Positions 10,479-22,200 of a stretch of 64,000 nt of DNA are shown in pieces (the first letter of the stretch is position 1; every line of letters starts with the position of its first letter). Below the pieces are notes generated by a model. That model was not told where the DNA came from. It searched no databases and saw nothing but the letters and a program-made list of their open reading frames with translations. Source of the stretch: Septoria linicola (lineage: Eukaryota > Ascomycota > Dothideomycetes > Mycosphaerellales > Mycosphaerellaceae); contig CP099422.1 of NCBI GenBank assembly GCA_024114885.1, positions 868,001-932,000 of the forward strand, written 5' to 3'. The translations under genes were made by a program, and so were the position numbers.

Positions 10479-10820
10479 ATGTCTTTCCTCGGATTCGGCG
10501 GCAGACCGCAACCCTCCTCAGCGGAGAAGATCGCGGCGGCAGAGGCAGAGATTGAGATGGTCTCCAACATGTTCAACCAGTAGGCGCTGCTCCAATTCAG
10601 CTGACTATTGCCCGCGCGATACTGATATGATCAATGTAGACTTGTCGATACGTGCACGAAAAAGTGCATCCCAAACAACTACCGCGAAGGCGAGCTAAAC
10701 AAGGGCGAGTCCGTCTGCCTGGATCGATGCGTTGCAAAGTTCTTCGAAGTCAACATCAAAGTGTCAGAAAAGATGCAGGGAGAGGCGCAGGCAAAGCAGG
10801 GCGGCGGCATGCTGAGATAG
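10479..10820 (+). CDS. TIM10: Mitochondrial intermembrane-space chaperone TIM10
   Basis: Exons 10479-10579 and 10640-10820 (60-bp intron, GTAGGC donor, CAATGTAG acceptor) encode 93 residues, the usual Tim10 length. The protein begins MSFLGFGGRPQPSSAEKI. After splicing it shows LVDTCTKKCIP and ESVCLDRCVAKF, the twin CX3C motif of small Tim proteins. These pair as disulphides after Mia40-dependent import. With Tim9 it forms the hexamer that carries carrier and Tim23-type precursors across the intermembrane space. The end GGGML is typical of Tim10 rather than Tim9. The family and the intron are certain; no ORF scanner would report it whole because exon 1 is only 101 bp. Confidence 0.95.
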
Positions 10821-11312
10821 GAGGGAGATGTGAAGGGCGCGGATGACTTTGGAGAAAAAGCATAGCATTGATGGCGCATGGGAAGTCCTGAATTGGTCGA
10901 TGGCTCGTTGCGCTCGAGATGAGCATTGAGCAGGACGAACGACAGCGCAGTCGAGACTGCGTCATGCGCAGAAGGATGCGCTCATGTACAACAGCTGCGA
11001 ACGTGGCCAAGAAGCCAGGTGTGCAATTAGGAGTGCTCAGACGCAGTGTACATATAGCACGATACCCATCTCGAAACGTGGATCTGGTTCATTGCGCGTC
11101 TCAGGTCCAGATCTCAAGGACAGATTGAAATCGAAGCAAGGCAGAGCAAGCATTATGCTCAGATCTTCACGTGCATATATGCACCAATGCGCCAAAAGCT
11201 TGCGCGACACAAATGTGCTTCCTCCTAAGCAGGCTCGTATACCACGCCTTATGCTGTTCAACGCCGAGTTCCTTCGCTGTGCAAAACAAATTGGTATCGC
11301 TGGTCATCAGAT
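10821..11312. other. Convergent intergenic region, no gene seen
   Basis: This 492-bp stretch between the 3' ends of TIM10 and the DUF7727-like gene holds only short, unpatterned frames. Confidence 0.5.
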
Positions 11313-11861
11313 TCATGCCTTTTCCTGTCGTCTTCGGTCGATCTTCCGTGGTAACGTCCAAGGTACTGCGCATATCACCTGTGGTCGCATTAACATGTGC
11401 TCGCTGATGAGCGATTTCGGTAAATACTCACCTCTCCTTCGCTATACGCCCAAAAGTACACACCCACCGCGATGAAGTAGTAAAGTGCCGGATTCGTAGC
11501 TTGGTAGAGCAGCAGACTGCTCAGGCTTGCGAGCGGTAACCACATCAATCGCACTTCCATAGATCGGTGTATCGCAGTGCCGGCAATATATTTGAGTGGC
11601 CATTCGTAGGCCAAGGATACAATTCCAATGACGAGATTAATGGTCTGCAGTATCGGATACGGCTTCACAGCAGAGTCGAAGTTCTTGGTGAGCCAGTCGA
11701 AGAAGAATTTGGGCCAGAAGAAGCCCTCCAGAGCAGCGGCGATTTGATCTGTGAAGATAGTCAGTATCAATGCAGACTGGTATTGTGCATCGTTGAAGCG
11801 TACATATTGCCGCCGTGAGACAGATCAGACGCGCCCAGTGGTTTTTGATCAGCTTGCCCAT
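11313..11861 (-). CDS. Small multi-pass membrane protein, DUF7727-like
   Basis: Three exons, 11804-11861, 11432-11748 and 11313-11378, encode 146 residues; introns are 55 and 53 bp with GTACGC and GTGAGT donors. The protein starts MGKLIKNHWARLICLTAAIY and continues QIAAALEGFFWPKFFFDWL. Several hydrophobic segments follow, with EWPLKYIAGTAIHRSMEVRL and TNPALYYFIAVGVYFWAYSE. The last exon reads VICAVPWTLPRK. This is the pattern of a fungal-only family of small integral membrane proteins (DUF7727). No biochemical role is known to me. Each splice was chosen because it joins conserved segments in frame; the single long frame at 11390-11770 contains only the middle exon plus intron read-through. 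Confidence 0.85.
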
Positions 11862-13139
11862 GATGGGCAGTGATCAGAATTGCGGTCTGTGAGCACTGTA
11901 CGCTACCGTCTCGACTGCGTGCCAGTCATTGTCCTTGGTATAGAGGAGAGAGGACAGGTAGGTGGCAAAGGCGATGTAGGACGTTCGAAAGGTGCAATAC
12001 AACGATCGCTTCTGGATGTATGGCTAGACTTGCGAATGTGCACGCTGATGGCTTGCGGGACGTGTTCCTGTATGCAGAGTGATATGGGATAAGGAAGCGA
12101 GACACCTACGCTGCCGAGACCCCACAAGACGACCGATCAAGGACAGAAGACGGATCGTACGGGCTCGGAATCGAGCTGGGCTGACTCGTCACTTGGTGGG
12201 CGTCCACGTTTGTAGCGCTTCTGGCGCAGCATGGCTGCAGAATAGGCAAAGTGCTTGCATGTCGCTGGAGCTGTAAGCGCCGAATGAAGTCCTCTTGAGG
12301 CTGGCATGCGCAATGATTGGTCGAAGGTGAAGTGGAGTATATTCTCACTGCCGAGCCTTGAACTTGGCTTCTTGTCTTCGATTTCGTTCGTATAGACGTG
12401 AGCTCGATGCGTATCGAAGCTACAGCAGCGGATTAGCATCGATGCGATGTTGTATTATGGCATATGGCACTAGGATGTTGTTTCCTGCGAGCATGCGGCA
12501 CAGCGAACAACAACATCCAAGATATCGCCGAAGAATTCACTCTGTTGCGATATCCAATGAGAGTCGGCGAGCTCGCCAAGAAACATCCTAGCGCCAGCGG
12601 TTAACTAGACTGCAGATGAAAGTGCTCGCCGGAGCGCCCCGTCGTGCTGCAGGCACACGCTTCTCACCTCGCACAACGCCCACTCGAGCTCAGTAGACTG
12701 CTTCTTGCGTTGTGAGAGGCTGGATTCATTCCAGGGCTACCAGCATGGTGGCTCACACGCATGAAGTCTGTTCAGCGAGCATGGCCACTGTCGATCGCAG
12801 CGCTACTGCGCGTGGTCAGGCTCGTGAAGGTGGTTGATGGGCTTTCTGTTCTCCATCTCCGAGTCTGCGATGCTATCTTGACCTGGAGCACTGCCTGACC
12901 TTCTGGCGACCTTCCTCATCTCCAGACTTGTCTGCCATCCACAAATCTGCGGCCACGGAATCCATCCCACAACCTATACAGGAATTCAAAGAGACGAGAC
13001 TGAGGACTTCACACGCCAATTTGTCTACGACATGAGCCGGTAGTATACGAGTCTTGGTTACATCAAACTGCAGCAGGTGTAGCTGCGATTTCACACAGCG
13101 CCGGGCAGTGAAGGGTCGAAGACCAGCACAACCACAGCC
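11862..13139. other. Intergenic, upstream of noxA
   Basis: This stretch of about 1.3 kb lies between two divergent genes. Only short frames (at most 100 codons) occur, without domain-like pattern. The part near 13,000-13,139 is probably the noxA leader. No repeats or RNA genes recognised. Confidence 0.5.
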
Positions 13140-14813
13140 ATGGCCGTGCCTAAGAGGAAATCATGGCTAGCTTCACAACTCACGCCACGAAAGCTCATCT
13201 TCTATACTCTCTTCCACGGCCTTCACATACTCATCTTCATCATTGGATGGTGGAAGCAAGCAACTGATCAGCGCTTAGCACCGCTCAATCTGCTGAAATT
13301 CAGCGTCTGGTTCTCACGAGGTGCTGGTCTCTGCCTGTCGGTTGACACCATGATCATTCTATTTCCAATGTGCCGAAACATCCTCAAAGTCATTAGGCCC
13401 AAGATACGATGGCTACCGCTGGATGAGAGTCAATGGTTTCACCGACAAGTAGCATACAGCATGTTGCTCTGGACGATCGTGCACGTCTCTGCGCATTATG
13501 TGAACTTCTTTAATGTGGAGCGCAGCATGGTCCGGCCAGAAGCTGCGATCCAGATCCACTACCATCAGGCTGGCGGTATAACTGGACATATCATGCTTCT
13601 CTGCATGCTGTTAATGTATACAACTGCGCACGCCAAGATTCGTCAACAGAGCTACGAGACATTCTGGTACACCCATCACCTGTTCATCCCATTCCTGCTG
13701 GCGATGTACACTCATGCTACGGGATGTTTCGTGAGAGACAGCGTACAGCCATACTCGCCTTTCGCTGGGACGAACTTCTGGGGTCACTGCATAGGGTATC
13801 AAGGCTGGCGCTGGGAATTGGTTGGTGGCTTCTTCTACCTTTGCGAACGTGTCTATCGTGAGCTCCGGTCTCGTCGCCAGACAGAGATTATCAAGGTCGT
13901 CCGCCACCCCTATGATGCTGTGGAGATACAATTCCGAAAGCCGAGTATGCGGTACAAAGCTGGCCAGTGGCTCTTCATCAACATTCCTTCGGTTTCGAAG
14001 CATCAATGGCATCCCTTCACGATCACCTCTTGTCCGTTCGATCCCTATGTCAGTGTTCACGTCCGGCAAGTAGGCGACTTTACTCGGTCGCTAGCGAATG
14101 CGCTCGGCGCTGGGCCAGAACAACAGAAGTTGTACGACGAGCTTGATCCGATGGGAATGTACGAAGTGGCGCTGAACAACGGGCAAGAAATGCCGCGCTT
14201 GCGAATCGACGGACCTTACGGAGCACCAGCTGAAGATGTGTTCGAGAACGAGATCGCGATCTTGATCGGAACCGGCATTGGCGTTACACCATGGGCGTCC
14301 ATTCTGAAGAATATCTGGCATATGCGATTATCACCCAATCCACCGAAGCGGCTGCGAAGAGTGGAGTTCATCTGGGTGTGCAAAGACACGACTTCGTTCG
14401 AGTGGTTTCAAGCTCTGCTTCAATCTTTGGAACTGCAAAGCAGCCAGATGTCTGGCGGCGAAGCTGGAGGACAGCAAGAATTTCTACGCATCCACACCTA
14501 TCTCACGCAACGCATGGATGCAGACACCGCCCAGAACATTGTCCTCAACAGTGTCGGAACCGACAAAGATCCACTCACTGAGCTATCGAGTCGCACGAAT
14601 TTTGGAAGACCCGATTTTAACAGGCTGTTCGTAGCGATGAGAGAGGGAGTTCTGAACCAGAAGTACATTGCGGGTATTCAGAATCGCAAAGGAAATGCTG
14701 AAGTTGGAGTCTACTTTTGTGGGCCCAATGTTGCAGCCAGAGATATCAAGAAGGCTTGCAAGCAGGCGACAGTTCCGGGCGTCAAGTTCAAGTTCTGGAA
14801 GGAGCACTATTAG
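13140..14813 (+). CDS. noxA: NADPH oxidase A (superoxide-generating)
   Basis: A single uninterrupted frame of 557 residues, normal for fungal NoxA. The N-terminus MAVPKRKSWLASQLTPRK precedes six membrane helices. The haem-binding histidines lie in the HVSAHYVNFF and FWYTHHLFIPF segments. The cytosolic half has the FAD site HPFTITSCP, the NADPH sites DGPYGAPAEDVF and GTGIGVTPWASIL, and the C-terminal FCGPNVAARDIKKAC...FWKEHY. It lacks the N-terminal extension of NoxB and the EF-hands of NoxC. The enzyme passes electrons from NADPH to oxygen across a membrane, making superoxide used in hyphal fusion, fruiting-body formation and, in plant associates, development on the host. It needs NoxR and Rac; neither is in this window. 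It is convergent with the next gene (138 bp). Confidence 0.96.
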   Translation: MAVPKRKSWLASQLTPRKLIFYTLFHGLHILIFIIGWWKQATDQRLAPLNLLKFSVWFSRGAGLCLSVDTMIILFPMCRNILKVIRPKIRWLPLDESQWFHRQVAYSMLLWTIVHVSAHYVNFFNVERSMVRPEAAIQIHYHQAGGITGHIMLLCMLLMYTTAHAKIRQQSYETFWYTHHLFIPFLLAMYTHATGCFVRDSVQPYSPFAGTNFWGHCIGYQGWRWELVGGFFYLCERVYRELRSRRQTEIIKVVRHPYDAVEIQFRKPSMRYKAGQWLFINIPSVSKHQWHPFTITSCPFDPYVSVHVRQVGDFTRSLANALGAGPEQQKLYDELDPMGMYEVALNNGQEMPRLRIDGPYGAPAEDVFENEIAILIGTGIGVTPWASILKNIWHMRLSPNPPKRLRRVEFIWVCKDTTSFEWFQALLQSLELQSSQMSGGEAGGQQEFLRIHTYLTQRMDADTAQNIVLNSVGTDKDPLTELSSRTNFGRPDFNRLFVAMREGVLNQKYIAGIQNRKGNAEVGVYFCGPNVAARDIKKACKQATVPGVKFKFWKEHY

Positions 14814-14951
14814 CGCGCTCGATCGAGTATCATGCAATGACTTGTGTTACGAAGCTCTGAGCGCTGTTGCAAGCAGGTCGTTCTGATAAGGCTCTTGTGC
14901 CCTTGCCGAATGCGATCTTGCACTCGGCGTCTGACTATCCCCAACCTCGCA

Positions 14952-15538
14952 TCACTTCGCCGCCTCTTCCCGTTTGCGCTTTTTCTTCGCTCCCTCTCGA
15001 TCGATATCCTCGTCAGTTGAAGGCATACGCTTGCCACCAGCACGATAGTAATCCTTCTTCTTCGCTGGGACTGATGTCTCCTCCAGTGGAGCGTTACTCG
15101 CTGTCATCCAATGCTGATTGGGAATTGGAAAGCCTTTGTCGTCGAAAGGCGGACGAGCTTCTGGCACAGGTGGCGTTGTCCTAGCTTCACGGTCACTGAG
15201 ACCCAGCCATGCCTTGATTCTCGCATGCTTGTCCTTTGGCTGAAGCTTCTCGAGTCGCTTCCGCGCTCTTCGTAACCGCTTCTCGTTCCTGCGGGCTTCG
15301 AGCTTGAGTTTCTGGACATCGTCTTTGGCATTGCGGATGACCTTATTTGCGTCATTTGCATCGCATACCCTCGAGTCGGTCCTAATTTCTATCAGCATGC
15401 GGTCTCGCAGGAAAGATGCGGTTTACAGCACATTCTGGGGTTGCGAGTACTGCCTCTACCACCGTTCTGTTTGTCTTTTGGCAACGCAGGAAGTGTCGCC
15501 AGTTTGTGTGCGATAGCAGCTCGCTTGGAGGTCATCAT
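14952..15538 (-). CDS. Conserved-looking basic protein, unknown function
   Basis: Exons 15432-15538 and 14952-15381 (50-bp intron, GTGCTG donor, GCTGATA branch-like site, ATTAG acceptor) encode 178 residues, starting MMTSKRAAIAHKL. The protein is very basic. Residues about 45-80 form a charged helix (KDDVQKLKLEARRNEKRLRRARKRLE). A short core GFPIPNQHWM follows, and the tail is lysine-rich (REGAKKKRKREEAAK), suggesting a nuclear or nucleolar protein. I do not recognise the family. The second exon is clearly protein-like. The intron and first exon are inferred from frame and branch site and are less sure; the second Met at 15533-15535 could also be the start. Confidence 0.55.
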
Positions 15539-17503
15539 CTTGCTGTTTCTGGTGTGGTTGTGCATAAGACTGCACGGAAGAAGGAATGCGAAGCCTTCAT
15601 GTTCTCTCAAAAGGCGCTAGTGATCGACTTGCATATGAAAGTGGGGCCGCGCTGGCCTGCGTGAATGAATGCAGAGTGTGTCTGCCACATTCGATCTCGT
15701 AGCAACATGTTCGCAGAGCCATGGAAGTCACTCCATAGCGAGTCATTAAGGAAGCACAACATCGTGCCTTGCAGATAGTGTGCACATTGGACGGCCATAA
15801 AGACAACTTGAGTTGTGCCAAGCCGCTAGTAAGATCGGAGGTCATGCAGCAGGTCTGCGGCCCAATCTGTAGATTCATACTTGGTCCTGCGCCTGAAACA
15901 ATCCGCACGGAGGACGTAAGAGCAAGGTAAACGAGTGTCGTCGCATTTGCCGCCAGGCCTGTTCGCCGCTTGTGCAAAACCACGCAGCAACCGTATGATC
16001 GATAACTTGAGGGGTGACCACGAGAGAAAAGTACTGGGAGCCGGCGAGAAATAAAACGAATTGGCTGCCATTCCATACATACTGGCTAGCAAAACTCTAG
16101 CAGGCCCGTGAAGACCTGCCAGAGAAATCCCCCGATTAAGACGTTGTCTGCAGAACGCAGGCTTCGAATCAAACCATGACGGTTGGGTAGAATTTTCCTT
16201 GATACTGAGATTATTCCAGCCTTCTGATCAAATTGGATCACGGATCTTGGTGTGCTCCATGGCTTGATGCTTGTTTAAGGCCTGTCTTCAGCCACTTTGC
16301 AAGACCCATGTGGAAAGTTGCAAACCATCAGGCCACCCCGAAGAGTGACCTGATGGAAGTCCCCAGCTAGAACGAGCCTGTCGAAGAACAAGAAGAAGAC
16401 GAGACTGTTCGCAAAGTGAGAGATCGCATGAGGAAGGAACGCAGACAGAAGTTCGGCAAAGAGGGGCGACTGGTGGCCGACAAGACATAGGGAAACACGC
16501 CTATGACAGAAGACTCAAAGCGGAAACAAGCAGGCCTGAGTGATGGGTGAGCGTGATGCATGTAGGCTAGAGCTGGAACGCGACTGGAGGAGCCAATGAT
16601 AGATATAGCTCAGTACAATGATCGTCAGCACGTAATCTTCCGTTTGCTGCATTATTGCGTGTTTTGACTCCGTTCGTATCTACAGAAGCTGAACATAGTT
16701 GGGCTATGCTTGCAGTCGGCATTTCTAAGGTCTGGCGCTCTACCAAGCTACTCATCGTGCTTGAGAGGTCAAATTTCATCAACAATAGGAGACTTGGTTT
16801 ACACTCCCATTACTGTCCAGTTATGGCCCTTGCATGTTTAATGTCCACTGCTCAGCTTCGTGCGGAGGGGACAGCGACGTGCAGAAGTCAAGTTCAAAGC
16901 CGCCGCACCTGTGGTGCCTTGTATGAGAAACCGAGCATAGCAAGACAAGAGGTCCTTCAAATGTTATGGTCTAGCACAGCGCATAGTGAATATCTGGGAG
17001 CAAAGCCTACACACGCCGGCCTTCTTAAACATCCGGATCCCTTATCGTTTGTGCAGCTCTAATCCTTTTACCATGTGCCATATTCAGCCTTGCCCGCCGC
17101 ATTGTCGTAGTGGACTGTACGCTGGTCAGGGACCTGCCAAGGCTGAGGAGATTACCTGTCATACACCAGGGGGGCATCAGGGCTATGCCCATTCGGTCAG
17201 TGTTGGCAGCAGTCTTGAAGACGAACGTGGAAAGCATCAAGCGATCAATCTTTCCAGATGCCTGCCACATCGTTCTCTGAACTTTGAGGCAGCGACCGAC
17301 GCGCGCGTTTTCGCCTGCGTGGCACAGAGACGTGTGCAGCCATGAGTTGGGCTCCACGAACAGCTCGCGGGTTGTGCTGTTTTCGCGCTAATGCAAAGCA
17401 CAGGCCTTTCTATCGTGCGCTTCTCCCACAAGTGCTTTCTTGCCTCGAGTCGTCAGTAACTTTGCACCACATCCCCAAATTGTGCAGTCTGGCAATAGTT
17501 GAG
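15539..17503. other. Gene-poor interval of about 2 kb
   Basis: Frames up to 159 codons occur on the minus strand (15597-16076) and 135 on the plus (16655-17062), but they show no domain pattern and a Cys/Ser/Arg-rich composition typical of chance frames. A small hairpin lies at 16326-16355. The last part is the leader of the gene at 17504. Confidence 0.45.
16326..16355. repeat. 11-bp-arm imperfect hairpin
   Basis: CATCAGGCCAC and GTGACCTGATG are reverse complements except for one position (a G-T pair in RNA), with an 8-base loop. It stands in a non-coding interval with no adjacent gene end, so a terminator or RNA role is unproven. Confidence 0.35.
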
Positions 17504-18305
17504 ATGGTAAGACCCTCCGTGCCATACCATTGCGACGCCGCTAATGTGTTAACAGTCCTCCCAAAAGATCACGAAGAGGGAGAAGTTCGGCAATGGCTTC
17601 GTGCCTCGGAGCAGACCATCCTTTGCAGCACCTTCCACCGCATTGCGAAATGCGACTCTAGCAGCTCAACGCGAGACACCCAACAGCATCTTGCAAGAGT
17701 GCGAGGCTCGCTTCCACAGTAAACTGGCTTTGTTCTTCCCAAGCGAGATCCTGCCACGATCCAGAGACCTCCGTGATATTGCCAGTGGTCTTGGACCACT
17801 GAGGGCGGTTGAATGGGACGTCAAATTGCTTCGAAAGCTGCGCGCGATGACCATCTACACTGGCTCGATTAGCGATTTCCAAAAGCGTGCTATTGAGCAC
17901 GTTGTGATGGCCATCGCAAAGCGCTGCGCAAAGCGTCAGCAACAGATGCCCAATTTTGCGGCCCTTGACAGTAAGTGATGCATTCGCTCTCCGCTGCGAT
18001 CGATATACTAACATCTATCAGTGGACAGATACCCCTACATGACCGACAAAGATGTCGCCGAAGCCAACGAGTATTTCCCGCACAACCAAGCCGAACACGA
18101 GCAGAATTGGCGTGAATTTGGTGATGTGCTTCGCCCTATGTTTGCCAAGAATAGACACCGGCGTGAGATGAAAGAGCCCGAGGAGGCGATGGACAACGTC
18201 ACAGTTGACAATTCGTTCGACGTGAACGTGCTGATCCACGCGTTGCCGGCGATCGTCGAGGAGGGAGCGGAGACAAGCGACGCGGCGGAAGCAACGAGCT
18301 CGTAA
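17504..18305 (+). CDS. Hypothetical protein with start codon in its own exon
   Basis: Proposed exons are 17504-17506 (ATG alone), 17556-17970 and 18022-18305, giving 233 residues. The donors GTAAGA and GTAAGT are strong. The acceptors end TTAACAG (with CTAATG/TTAAC branch region) and CTATCAG (preceded by TACTAAC). The product starts MSSQKITKREKFGNGFVPRS. A helical region at about 55-135 includes CEARFHSKLALFFPSEIL and RAMTIYTGSISDFQKRA. The last part is acidic (EEAMDNVTVDNSFDVNVL). No family recognised; there is no signal peptide or membrane segment. The second intron is well supported. The one-codon first exon is supported by frame and splice consensus only; a start at the in-frame Met of 17601 is not an ATG. 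Confidence 0.6.
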
Positions 18306-18651
18306 GGGTTGGTGCCGGTTGATGTGAGGAGAGCTGGCGTGGCCCTGCATTACATTGTGCTGTATTGTGCACGTACATCAGACATATTCGACCTGGGTGG
18401 AATTACCAGCCACGATGAAATCATGCACATCCAGGGTTTCAAACGGTTGCGCCTGACTCTGGCGCTTTGCATGGTCTGTGGCGCCCAGCAGCACGGCATT
18501 GCTCAATTTCGATACAATTGAACTCGGAGATCGCGAGCGATTGACCATAGAAATGAAGTTTCCAGCACTATGTCTACAAGCTGATCCTCGGAGGTACAGC
18601 CTGGCGGATGGTGCTGAGCAGACCGGCAATCAGACGATGATGTGGGTATGT
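18306..18651. other. Convergent intergenic region
   Basis: 346 bp between two converging genes; nothing recognisable. Confidence 0.45.
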
Positions 18652-18937
18652 TCATGACTTCCTGCCAGCGGCTTTCTGTTGCGGTATCAGTATAAGCCTT
18701 TTCGATGAGCACTGTTCGACATACAATATAGCAGTCCTTCAGTGCCAGGAATTCTCTTGCACACATATCCTTTTTGATGTTCTGGTAGTTCGACGCTATG
18801 CATTTGCCATAGACCGCTCCCTGCCCGTGAATTAGTGTCTGCAACAAGACATGATCTGAGCGCGTGTATGATACCTCAGGTGAGCATTTTGCAGCAGCCT
18901 CAGCGAACTTTTCGATAGGTCTCGTTCTGCCAGGCAT
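18652..18937 (-). CDS. Tiny twin-CX9C mitochondrial protein, NDUFAF8-like
   Basis: Three exons, 18875-18937, 18725-18820 and 18652-18675, encode only 60 residues starting MPGRTRPIEKF. Introns are 54 bp (GTATCA...CACTAATTC...GGGCAG) and 49 bp (GTATGT...ACTGATACC...AACAG). Splicing creates CSPEGAVYGKC from two exons, an exact CX9C, and the second exon carries CAREFLALKDC, the second CX9C. The end is YIKAAGRKS. Twin CX9C proteins fold in the mitochondrial intermembrane space through Mia40/Erv1. The sequence around the motifs (KKDMCAREF) resembles NDUFAF8 (C17orf89), a complex I assembly factor; that name is inference. The 54-bp intron is in frame, so an unspliced reading would hide the first motif. 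Confidence 0.82.
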
Positions 18938-19293
18938 ATTTGCGATACAAAGCGTGAGAGAGGCGAGAAGTGAAGGGCGAGTGACGTCCAATGAATCCAT
19001 GTCGTCAAGGAATGTGACTTTTGCTTGGCGCGATCGGCAACGGCAACGGCATCAACAACAACGGCGCGTAACCTCGAAGTGAGATCGCGTGCGAGAAACA
19101 CGATTTGGTCAAAAGACACAACGCGACGGCCGACAATACTGACATTCCTCATGGACAGCCCATAACTCACATGCGATAGCGACGAAACACCTCTTTGCGA
19201 CTCTCCCCCTGCATTCACAATTGATGTTTCACCGCGCCCAATGACCAGGACTTACTCGAAGCGCGTGCGCCGGAAATTCAGGCCAAAGAGTCG
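18938..19293. promoter_or_regulatory. Divergent promoter, CX9C protein / SFI1
   Basis: 356 bp between divergent starts. No clear operator; the SFI1 side has a short leader. Confidence 0.45.
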
Positions 19294-22200
19294 ATGAATG
19301 GCTCGCATCAAGACCGCGAGCTGCCCGAGCTGAGTAACGATCGTGAGTGAGAATTGTGCGCTATGTGTATAGAAGATGAGCTGACATCTTGTAATCAGAA
19401 ATCGAGACACTCTACCAAATCTGCGTGTCAGCTTCGCGATCAGCAAGTCCCCCGATCAAAGCTCTCTTCACCGAATACGATGCATATGTCGAGGAGCAAG
19501 GCCTGGACCCAGGTCACGAAAATGCGCTGTTCCGCTGGATCTGCGCTATTGGAGACAGCACGCGACAGCAGCATAAGTCAGGTCAGAAAGTTGATCTGGT
19601 TCGCGGGCTGAGGAGCGTGTTGGCCGCGCAAGGCATTGAGACAGTACTTGACGATGATGAGGAAGACGAGACCCGGTCTTTGCGCATATCGTATACTCCT
19701 CCCAAGAGGAAGGATTCCAAACCCGAACGACGCGTCTCTTTTGGTGATGCGCACGTTGAGGAGACCTGGCTGAGCGAGCACACGGAATCGCTACGCCCAC
19801 CTCTAGCACCTTCTCAAAATGGACTTCTGAACCAGCCACCTCGCAGAGGCAGGGACGTCAATGGGACGCAGCGCGCACGATCCACGAGCAATTCGCCAGT
19901 TGATCAATCTCAGCGTCCTGTGGAGCAGCATCCGCGGCGCGTTTCTTCTGACCAAGCGCAACACTATGAATTCGAAGATCCGAAGAACCCTACATTGATA
20001 CTCGAGGTATCACAGACTCAGCTGGAGCAGAACGCAGAGGCCTTTTGCGCCACCAGTGAATGGCGGGTGGCGAGACGTCTGCTTCACGCATGGCATGACC
20101 AGGCCCTGGCACTACAAAGTCGGCGTCTTCAAGCTTGGACAATTGCTGTGGACCACGATCGGCGCAAGCTTCTCAGAGAATCATTTGACACATTGTCAGG
20201 AGTTCATCAGGATCGCCGGCTGGAGCGTGAACGTGCATTACAGGCCGCACGATGGGAGGAGGAGCAACAAGCTCGCGAGCTCGAGCGCGAAGCTGATCTC
20301 GAGCGCAGACTATCGCAATACCAACAACAGCGCAACGAACAGTATGTGTGGAAGGCCTTCAGTAATTGGTACGAATCGCTGCAATACCAGAGGCAGTGCC
20401 GAGAGGTCGCAAAGGCAAGCATTCTCAAAGTCCGCTACTTCACTCGTTGGCGGAAGCTCACAATCGAAAATGCGACAAAGGCGCGGATCATCTTGGCCAG
20501 GAAGTACTTGAAGCTATGGAACACCAACACTGCTCAACGCGCCATTGCTCGCGAACAAGCCGAAGCGCACTATGAGGAAAGTTTGATGCGACGATGTGTG
20601 CAGCGATGGTTCTGGAACTTCTGCAGCCGTCGAGTGGAGGGATGGCGGGAACAGAGAATGCAACGAAGGACTTTCGAATCGTGGATTGTGAGACTGCACA
20701 CCTCATGGTCTCAAGACGACCGAGCCACGGAATTCCGCAACAGGGAGCTTCTGCGTGTAGCAATGGGCACTTTGTCTAGAAGGGCAGATGAGTTGCAATT
20801 GGCATCGCAAACGGCAGAGAGCCTGGCGCAGCGAAAACTGACTTTGCAGTGCTTCGGCGCTCTGCAACTACGTGCAAAGCTCATGCCTGCAGAGAAGACT
20901 TTGAAAGTCCGAGTCGACCTTGACTTGAAGCGCAAGGCGCTCGGCATATGGCAGCTCCATTTGAGGTTGACCAAGCAAGCTGCTGAAGTCGATCACAAGC
21001 GCATCTTGCAGTCCGCATGGACTAGCTGGAACGACGCTCTTCGATGTAAAGCACTCTCTCAGCGTATCGACGAGCGGGTGCAGGTTGAAGCGCTATATAA
21101 GTGGGTATTGCAAGCTCGACTGAGATCATTTGAGCGCGCTCGAGATTCAAGGTTAGTGCATCGCGCGCTGAACACTTGGATTTCTGAAGTGAGGGTCAAG
21201 GCTGCTACGTTGTCACAAATTGAGGGCGAGTGCAAGAACAATCAGCGTTGGAGACTTTTGCGTTTCGGTATGACCAGCTTGAACAGAGCGTTACGGCAAC
21301 GAGAAGATGCGGCACGCACGGCTGTCGAATTTGCCAACAGTCGAGCTCTGCCCAACGTTCTTGACGTCTGGAAGGAGCGATCAGCGCACGCACGCACTCT
21401 CGTCGAATGGGCAGCCGACGCACGCTTCTACGTTCTGGCTACGCGAACTTTGAGACTGTGGCGCGAAAGGACCGAGCAGCACAAGCACCAGCGCCGCCGA
21501 GATGCCTACGCGCAAATTCGATCGACGGTCAAGATTAGGATCGTCGGCCACTGCCTCAATTGCTTGCGGTCGAAAAATGCGGACATTCAGGTCATGAAAC
21601 AAGAAGCCGACCAACGAAAGCGGACACGTCTTTACGAGATCGGCACAACCGCGTTTGATCGAATGCGGGAGAAGACAGCGCATTACGCTGAGCTGGCCGT
21701 ACAGGCACAGGCCATGGACCATCACAAGCTTCTAGGCTCTGCATTGTCTGCCTTGGTGAACGAGCACGTAGATCTCGAGACTCTGGATCAGCAAGCTGTA
21801 AGCTTTCGACAAGAGACTGATCTTGCACTGCTTGCTGGCGCTCTCAAACGCATGCAGTGGGTCACTTTCACAGCTGCCCGTCGAGCAGAGAGCGCCGACG
21901 CTCTTTGGGCTCGTAACCGTGACCAGCATATCAAGCATATGCTACGACACTGGGCGTCGCAAGCAGCCACGCGCAAAGCGTCCAAGGATCATCATCAAGA
22001 TTTTCCTGAAAGTCCCAGCACAAGACCGGCAAGTCGTGCTGCTGCCAGATCTGCCGAAAGGCCAAGCTATCCAAGCTCGCCTCCTACCGCTACACCAGGC
22101 TACATGCGCACACCTTCAAGAACAAGGAGAGCTGGACGTTTCAAGCCACTTCCCACTCCAGCGCTCTTCACACCATTCGCATTCGATCAGTCGTATCTGG

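Noticed and set aside
11390..11770. Single-exon reading of the membrane protein
   Set aside because: Both ends read into introns and the start is not ATG; the three-exon model joins conserved segments.
15597..16076. 159-codon minus-strand frame in the gene-poor interval
   Set aside because: Cys/Ser/Arg-rich with no conserved motif, and no convincing splice partner.
18503..19000. 165-codon single-exon reading of the CX9C gene
   Set aside because: It reads through two introns with good splice sites and destroys the first CX9C motif.
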